From contig JAOIVP010000002.1 of assembly GCA_028224115.1 (NCBI GenBank), positions 1-52,599 of the forward strand: 52,599 nucleotides of DNA, in the 5' to 3' direction. Origin of the DNA: Candidatus Pelagibacter sp. GTDB lineage: Bacteria; Pseudomonadota; Alphaproteobacteria; Pelagibacterales; Pelagibacteraceae. The notes beneath the pieces are model-generated. The model had not been told where the DNA came from, made no database searches, and saw nothing but the letters and a program-made list of their open reading frames with translations. This document shows, one piece after another, positions 52,273 through 52,599 of this stretch (position 1 is the first letter of the stretch; the number at the start of each line of letters is the position of its first letter). The position numbers and the translations under genes are program-made.

Positions 52273-52599
52273 ATGAAATCGAAAGAAAATCTTGTGTTTT
52301 TAGGTATGATGGGTTCTGGTAAGAGTTCTATTGGATCCTTGGTTGCAAAAAAATTAGATTTAGAATTTGTAGACGTAGATAAAGAAATTGAAAAAGAATT
52401 AGGCTTATCTATATCAAAAATATTTGAGACAAAAGGTGAAGATTATTTTAGAAAATTTGAAGAAAAAATAACTTTAAAAATACTTAAAATTCATTCAACT
52501 GTAGTATCTCTAGGAGGAGGAGCATTTTTAAACAAAATTATTAGAAAAGAAGTTTTGAAAAACCATATCTCTTTTTGGCTGAACTGGAATGATGGAATA
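52273..52599 (+). CDS. aroK: Shikimate kinase (partial, 3' end outside window)
   Basis: 109 codons from the ATG at 52273 to the edge. The P-loop MMGSGKSSIG, the shikimate-binding DVDKEIE, and VVSLGGGAFL are family hallmarks. Phosphorylates shikimate before AroA acts. About 60 residues are missing at the right edge. aroB would be the expected next gene, but it cannot be seen. Confidence 0.95.
   Translation, partial: MKSKENLVFLGMMGSGKSSIGSLVAKKLDLEFVDVDKEIEKELGLSISKIFETKGEDYFRKFEEKITLKILKIHSTVVSLGGGAFLNKIIRKEVLKNHISFWLNWNDGI

Overview
The window is about 70% AT and almost entirely coding. Gene spacers are mostly 0-30 bases and many start and stop codons overlap. Gene content and order point to a marine SAR11-type alphaproteobacterium (Pelagibacterales): argJ/secA divergent, SRP RNA-dnaX-ybaB-recR, pyrF-trpF-trpB-trpA-accD-folC, rpmH-rnpA-yidD-yidC-argB, a GcrA regulator, a DUF2948-type gene between murA and hisD, tRNA-His lacking an encoded G-1, and a tandem glycine riboswitch in front of malate synthase. 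I could not run a database search, so the taxonomic placement rests on recognition of these patterns. No phage, insertion sequence, CRISPR array or defence island was seen.

Layout: 1-5.0 kb holds argJ (cut by the window edge), secA and accA. 5.1-7.4 kb holds the glycine riboswitch and glcB. 7.4-11.7 kb (minus strand) holds SRP RNA, dnaX, ybaB and recR, plus kdsB-pheA. 11.8-15.1 kb holds a membrane cytochrome c, argD-argF and gcrA. 15.1-20.4 kb holds a complex-I-type epimerase, RNase D, kdsD-lptC-lptB and aroA. 20.5-28.1 kb is a long plus-strand run: rpsA, ihfB, pyrF, trpFBA, accD, folC. 28.1-31.7 kb (minus) holds trxA and a three-gene nuclease operon (exonuclease I, an MGME1-like PD-(D/E)XK nuclease, RmuC). 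31.8-39.7 kb (mostly minus) holds hisG-hisZ-hisS-tRNA-His, cspA, tRNA-Phe, infA, hisD, a DUF2948 gene, murA, dcd and two small basic proteins. 39.8-48.1 kb holds tRNA-Thr, a VTT membrane protein, the rpmH-rnpA-yidD-yidC-argB run, a HAD phosphatase, dapD-dapE and a deacetylase-like/SET-domain pair. 48.1-52.6 kb holds truA-fmt-def, a two-gene exported/membrane pair of unknown function and the start of aroK.

Functional themes: amino-acid synthesis (Arg: argJ, B, D, F; His: hisD, G, Z; Trp: trpF, B, A; aromatic precursors: aroA, aroK, pheA; Lys/DAP: dapD, E), envelope and LPS assembly (kdsB, kdsD, lptB, lptC, murA, secA, yidC, yidD), fatty-acid entry (accA, accD), translation (rpsA, infA, rpmH, fmt, def, truA, hisS, three tRNAs, SRP RNA, RNase P protein) and repair/recombination (dnaX, recR, sbcB, rmuC).

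Most of the window is ordinary core genome. The points most worth a second look are: the divergent trpF-trpB-trpA trio with altered conserved residues; a tRNA-His gene ending four bases before the hisS start codon; tRNA-Phe and tRNA-Thr with non-canonical D/T-loop bases; an AccA with a C-terminal membrane segment; the three-nuclease operon; a deacetylase/SET-methyltransferase pair; and a dyad-rich spacer between cspA and tRNA-His.
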